This document shows positions 33,027 through 37,729 of a stretch of 37,729 nucleotides of DNA, one piece after another. Made by a program: the position numbers and the translations under genes. Position 1 is the first letter of the stretch. Each line of letters begins with the position of its first letter. The notes below the pieces were generated by a model. It did not search any database. It was not told where the DNA came from and was given only the letters and a program-made list of their open reading frames with translations. The stretch covers positions 1 to 37,729 of the forward strand of contig MU623564.1 in the NCBI GenBank assembly GCA_025201765.1, read 5' to 3'. This DNA comes from Daldinia sp. FL1419 (lineage: Eukaryota > Ascomycota > Sordariomycetes > Xylariales > Hypoxylaceae).

Positions 33027-34638
33027 TTGGAATATAGTTAAATAAGAAATTTAGGTAGAATAGATATTTAAAAATAATTAAAATTAAAATGGAGAAATAA
33101 TGATATATCCTTTTTAAATTAATAATATTAATATGGGATCATAATATATTCCAAATAAAAGAAATTTATATAAAAGTAATATGAAATATAATAATATATA
33201 AAATAGTAATATAATGTATTTTAAATTAAAATTATAAAATAAAAAATATTATTAAAAAATTAGGTATAATTTAATTAATTTATTTATAAAGAATTAATGG
33301 TATATATAAGGCAATAAAAATATTATAATTAAAAATAAAGTTAAATTATTTTTTAATATATTTTCATTTAAATATAATAATAATAATAATTGAATTTTAT
33401 ATAAATAAAAAAGGCTTTAATTTTAAAATTTAAAAAATAAATTTTAAAATTTAAGAATAGATAAAATCTTAAAAGTTTAGAAGATAATGGAGTTTTTTTA
33501 TTATTATATAAATATTAAATACATATATAATAGAAATTAAGGTTAATTAAAATATTAAATAAATAGGATATTAATATTTTTAAAAAAAGATTTAAATTAT
33601 TAATTGGAAAAATAAGAATAATATAAGAAGGATATTATTATAATCATAGTATAATTATTACTTTATAATATAAAAATTAATAATTAGTATTTTAATTTAT
33701 AAAAATATAAAATATTAATATTATTATAAATATATATTGAAAAAATAGGATTAAAAGATTTTTGGAATAAATATTTTTAAATATAGATATGATAAAAGAA
33801 ACATAATATTATATATAATTTTTAAATATCCTAAATATATTTTTATATAAATCCATTTTAAATAAAATTTAACCTTAAAAGCTTTTTTAATTAATATAAA
33901 TTATAAAAAAATGTTATTTAATTCCAATAAAATTTTATTAATAACCCATTGATTTTTTAAATAAATTTAATTATTTATATATAAAATAGTATTATAATTT
34001 ATTTAATGTAAATATTTCTAGAAATTTTATATTAAGTAAGAAGAATTTATAATTAAATGGAAAAATATAAATAATAATATATTAATAGGATCCTTTAAAA
34101 AGATTATATCTACTTGTAATTATTCCACATTTATTTTAAGTTATACCTATTAGAATTATCTTCTTTTACATCCACTTCTTTATTTTATTTTTTAGTCTTT
34201 TTAATTATATATATTAAAGAATTTTAAATAAAAGTAAATATATTTTTTAAAAGGATTTATATAAATTAGGGTTTAAATTTGAATATATTAGGAAATTATT
34301 AAAAATTTATAATAGATTATTATTAAATAGTAATAAAATATTTAATATTAATTAAATGTTTTAAATAAAGAATTATTATAATAATAATATATGGGAATAA
34401 TACAAATTATTAAGAATAAGGTAATATATATATATATTTTTTAAAATTAATTTTTTTTATAAATTTTATATAATAATTAATAAGTATTAATGGAATGGAT
34501 ATAAAAAGGGGTTATATTATGGAATAATTATAATATTAATAATATTAAAATAAATAATTCTTTTAAAATTATTAAAATATATAAGAATTGTGGATTTTAT
34601 AAATAAAAAATTAAATATAATAAAAATAATTATTAAAT
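33027..34638 (+). mobile_element. LINE-1 segment 3a: end of reverse transcriptase and downstream coding region
   Basis: It resumes the LINE-1 frame: IGI, then a stop at the family tryptophan, then LNKKFR and, further on, IFQIKEIYIK and KIKNIIKKLGII. These match LINE-2 on the minus strand (about 5500-4900). Copia-like patches are absent. It runs without further coding landmarks to the LINE-F insertion at 34638. An RNase H domain would be expected in this stretch but was not confirmed. Confidence 0.75.
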
Positions 34639-35207
34639 TATTATTATTATTTATTACTACCCCGATTTACCTAGAATATATTACAGGTATCTGGTCCATC
34701 TTTTAGTATTTGTTCCAGGTAGGAACCGTATTCCGGAGAAAACCTACCTACTGCTTATTTAAATAAATTATATTATTATAATTTTAATTTTATTTTATAT
34801 TTTTATTAAAATTTATCCTTTAATAAAAATAATTAAATTTTAATATGGAAAAATATTTTATATGTTATAATATCTAAATTTTATGAAATAGAATAACAGT
34901 AATCTAGGTGTAAAGCAATAATAAAGTTTAAGATGGTTTTATTTTTTTTTATAAATAATAAAAATATTGTTATATTATAAAGAAATTATTTTGGAAGGAG
35001 GGTTAAGATATATGTGATTTATGTAGGGTATAAATATATATGAATAATTTCATATTTTTGTAATTAACCATTACTTATTCTTATTTTTACAATTTTCTTT
35101 TCAATATTACGATATTATATTTATTCTCCAAAATGGCTCAAAACGGTGCTGCTGACCCGTGGCCCTTCCCGGCTAACCTCAGTCCTCCTTGTATGCCTTG
35201 CTTGCGC
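34639..35207 (-). mobile_element. LINE-F: 5'-truncated LINE copy inside LINE-1
   Basis: This is the last 0.57 kb of the LINE family in minus orientation, with its tail at 34639-34652. It is flanked by a perfect 14-base duplication, AATAATTATTAAAT (34625-34638 and 35208-35221). The 5' junction 75 bases (35133-35207) are unmutated: GGCTCAAAACGGTGCTGCTG, ACCCGTGGCCCTTCCCGGC and TCCTCCTTGTATGCC. The same positions in LINE-1, LINE-2 and LINE-D read ATTTAAAATAATATTATTAA and similar. Translated on the sense strand the patch reads PRVSSTVLSHFGE then stop, possibly the family's last codons. Confidence 0.9.
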
Positions 35208-35221
35208 AATAATTATTAAAT

Positions 35222-36211
35222 ATTATTAATAAATTTTTTAAGGGTTTAAAGATTTTAAAAAAATTAAAATAAAGTTTTAATAATTAATTTTTGGAGTTAT
35301 GTTAGAAAGGTATAACCATATTCTTTATATAACTTTTTATTTTTAATAAATAAATTATTTTTATAATATATAATTATATTAAAATTATAATTTTAATATA
35401 ATATAATATTAAAATATTAAATAAAATTTAAAATATTATAATAATTTTTAATAAAAAGATTAAAATATTAAAAAAGGTTTAATAATAGGATAAAATTAAA
35501 AAAATAATAAAATATTTATAAATATATAAATTTTTTTTATTTAATATAATATATATATATAAATAAAATAAGCTTTTTAAAATAATATTAAATTATAAAT
35601 GTAATAGGTATAATGGTATTATATTATAGGATTATAGAGTATAAATAAGGTATATGAAGAGAATTAAGGTTAATTAAGAAAAGTTATAGGTTAATAATAT
35701 TATTTTAAATTATTTTAAAAAATAAATATAATATTATAATGTTAAAAAAAGGGTTATAAAAATAAGAATAGGTAATGGCTTTTTATAAAAATGTGAAATT
35801 ATTTATATATATTTATATTTTATATAAATTATATATATTTTAATCCTTTATTAGAACAATTTCTTTATAATATAATAATATTTTTATTATTTATTAAAAA
35901 AAATAATGAAATTATTTTGGATTTTATTGTTATTTTATATTTGGATTGTTATTATATTATTTTATAAAGTTTAGATATTATAATATATTAAATGTTTTTT
36001 TATATTAAGGTTTAATTATTTCTATTAAAAGGTAAATTTTAATAAAAATATAAAATAAAATTAAAATTATAATAATATAATTTAATTAGATTAGTAGTAG
36101 GTAGATTCTTTCTGGAATATAGTTCTTACTTAGAACAAATACTAAAAGATGGATTGGATATTTATAATTATATTTTAGGTAAATCAGAGTAGTAATAAAT
36201 AAATAAAAAAA
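35222..36211 (+). mobile_element. LINE-1 segment 3b: 3' region and tail
   Basis: This is the 3' kilobase of LINE-1, homologous to LINE-C throughout and to LINE-F, -D and -2 in reverse. The family end AAAGATGGATTGGATA and GTAGTAATAA are readable, followed by AATAAATAAAAAAATAAA. It is followed directly by TAAATATCTATTCT (36212-36225), the duplicate of 2535-2548. Confidence 0.85.
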
Positions 36212-36225
36212 TAAATATCTATTCT

Positions 36226-36299
36226 ATATTAAATTTAAAGAATACCTTAAATTCCATAATATTTTTATAAAATTAATATAAAATAATCTTTGTATTGTT
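36226..36299 (+). mobile_element. Copia-1 resumes after LINE-1
   Basis: ATATTAAATTTAAAGAATAC and the next 50 bases match Copia-2 31910-31840 inversely, in register with where Copia-1 stopped at 2548. The match ends near 36299, before GGTAGGTACGTACGTAAG. Confidence 0.7.
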
Positions 36300-37515
36300 G
36301 GTAGGTACGTACGTAAGATAAAAGCAAGATAACTATAAAGTAAATAACAATTGGAAATAAAACTGATATATTAAAGTTATTTAATGAAAAAATCATTTAA
36401 AAGAGAGACAGGCAGAAATCCGCCCTCATATAATATAAGATGTATAGGTACTTCCTAATTATAAAGTATGGATTATATTAAAGTATGTATATAAGTTATA
36501 TAATTATTATTTATTTTCTTTTCTTTTTATAATTAGATTATAAATCTAATACTTAATTCTTATTTTATTTAATCTTTTAATTATAAATTAAATTAATTAT
36601 TTTTTATTAAAAGCTTTATGATTTTATTTAGGAATACCTTTATTATTATATTTATAGGATTAGATATATTATAAATCTATTAGATATTATTAATTTTTTA
36701 ATTTTTATATAATTGTTATAAAATTATAAAATTAATTATTAATTCTTTTCATTAATATATAAGATTAATAGGACCTTGAATAAAGAAAGGTATTTTAATA
36801 TTATATTAATTATATAGTGGATAATATATTTAATATTAAAATTTTAGATTATTTTGTAGATTTTGTTAGTAAATATATTTTGGATAATGTGTTTATATTT
36901 GGTAAATAATTAATAAATAATATAATTGTTAATTTAAATTTCATTATTTTATTTGATTAGTTCCTTATTATTTAGTATAATAATATAATTAATTTATAAA
37001 TTTAAATCTTTATTATTTATAAATAAATTATTAATGAAGATATATAGGTATAGGTTTTAAAAATCCAAATTAATATAATTAAATTTTTATATATTATTAT
37101 CCATTTATTATTTAATTTAAATATCAAAGATTTTTATTTTTTTAGGGTTTGGTTTTAGGTATCAGGTTGTACTTGAATAATTAAAAGTTATTTTGGGTTA
37201 ATAAATAAAAGAAATGTACATTTTTTGTATTTATTACTTTATAAACCTTTTAATTATATTCAATAATTTTATATTTAATTATTTAAGTTTTTTAATTTAT
37301 TTTTTATATAATAATATATAAATTATTAAAATCTTTAATTTTAATATTTAATATTTTTAAAGGATATATTTTAATCCCAACTTTAATAAATACCTTATCT
37401 TCTATAATAAAGAATTTTATATTATTAATGTTTAAAATATTATTTATTTAAAAACCTGTAATTTTAAAAGGTTTTATATTTATTATTAATAAATATAAAT
37501 TAAATACCAATAACC
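36300..37515. other. AT-rich relic of unknown origin
   Basis: The first 130 bases are less mutated (GTAGGTACGTACGTAAG, GAGACAGGCAGAAATCCGCCC). The remainder is TA-rich with no match I could find to the Copia or LINE copies. A 36-codon open stretch near 36820-36910 (KILDYFVDFVSKYILDNVF) suggests decayed coding on the plus strand, but no family is recognised. Confidence 0.4.
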
Positions 37516-37615
37516 TTATCCAGGACGAAGTCCAGTATATTATATTGAAATTCTTCCAATAAATTACTATATATAATTGATAAGAATTTGATAAGAATTG
37601 ATAAGAATTGATAAG
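37516..37615. repeat. Repeat X, copy 2, with GATAAG tail
   Basis: TTATCCAGGACGAAGTCC is followed by a stretch ending CTTCCAATAAATTACTATA and four to five ATTGATAAGA units (37575-37615). It is homologous to 8362-8930 and lacks MITE-2, so it shows the pre-insertion site. It abuts ordinary-composition DNA at 37616. Confidence 0.65.
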
Positions 37616-37729
37616 CACACGGACCACCTACTACAAAATCCACCCAAATAAGCCACATTTACCCACGCCACACCACATCCACCAGCCACTCCAGGGTAGT
37701 TTCTGAGGGACTTAGCAGATTTCAACAAA
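37616..37729. other. Ordinary-composition DNA at the isochore edge
   Basis: Base composition jumps from about one-fifth GC to about half GC at 37616 and CA/TG dinucleotides are abundant (CCACGCCACACCACATCCACC), so RIP has not acted here. One frame on each strand is open across the segment, but 114 bases is too little to call a gene. Confidence 0.6.

Larger units (their letters stand above)
2549..36211 (+). mobile_element. LINE-1: near-complete Tad1/I-like non-LTR retrotransposon, split in three
   Basis: This entry gives the whole span of LINE-1, whose own sequence is about 6.4 kb in three pieces (2549-2933, 16450-19907, 33027-36211). The 14-base direct repeat at its two outer edges and the alignment of all three pieces with LINE-2 support one original element. 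In order it shows a CCHC-like relic near 17.19 kb, an endonuclease motif at 18.05 kb, reverse-transcriptase motifs at 19.58-19.70 kb and a 3' region ending in (TAAA)n at 36191-36211. The clade (Tad1 or I group) is inferred from the reverse-transcriptase wording and the simple-repeat tail. No reading frame is intact. Confidence 0.8.

Noticed and set aside
1..36299. AT-rich bacterial or plastid genome
   Set aside because: No operons or ribosome-binding patterns exist, and the paralogue differences are directional transitions with stop-riddled retrotransposon genes.
37575..37615. Telomeric or subtelomeric repeat
   Set aside because: Units are not TTAGGG-like and ordinary DNA follows immediately.

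Overview
This window looks like an AT-rich isochore of a filamentous ascomycete genome (Pezizomycotina); the species cannot be named from the sequence. Almost all of it is transposon relics carrying repeat-induced point mutation (RIP): long TA-rich tracts in which paralogous copies differ nearly only by C-to-T and G-to-A changes and former CAA, CAG and CGA codons have become stops. Short islands of unmutated, GC-balanced sequence show what the repeats once looked like. I see no rRNA, tRNA or CRISPR array, and only one candidate intact small gene.

Layout, read as nested insertions. (1) The outermost repeat is a Ty1/Copia-type element, Copia-1 (+ strand), entered partway through its LTR at base 1 and traceable to 2548 and again at 36226-36299. 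(2) A near-complete non-LTR retrotransposon, LINE-1 (+), is inserted in it from 2549 to 36211, flanked by a perfect 14-base duplication. Its pieces are 2549-2933, 16450-19907 and 33027-36211. (3) LINE-1 is split by a second copy of the same family, LINE-2 (- strand, 2934-16449), by a second Copia element, Copia-2 (- strand, 19908-33026, with two 181-base LTRs), and by a short LINE-F (34639-35207). (4) LINE-2 is split by a composite insertion (about 8362-15285) that holds a 425-base MITE, inverted and tandem repeats of about 150 bases, a decayed coding relic and a possible intact two-exon gene. Copia-2 is split by short LINE copies C, D and E and by a second tandem-repeat insertion (about 24325-28037). 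(5) That insertion holds a 762-base MITE with perfect 36-base inverted ends. Copia-1 also carries MITE-1, LINE-A and a 408-base element with TTGAAC ends.

The LINE family shows a CCHC-like region, an endonuclease GDFN-type motif and the reverse-transcriptase motifs PQGxPLSPIL and FxDDINIL, all with RIP damage. Its copies end in (TAA)n or (TAAA)n and make 12-14 base target duplications. Copia-2 shows a proline/glutamine-rich gag relic, an unassigned pol region, reverse transcriptase and LTRs in the expected minus-strand order.

The last 114 bases (37616-37729) have ordinary base composition and mark the edge of the isochore. The most interesting signals are the reconstructable nesting, the unmutated patches at the 5' junctions of truncated LINE copies, the uncharacterised subterminal tandem-repeat element, and the possible small gene at 12896-13283.
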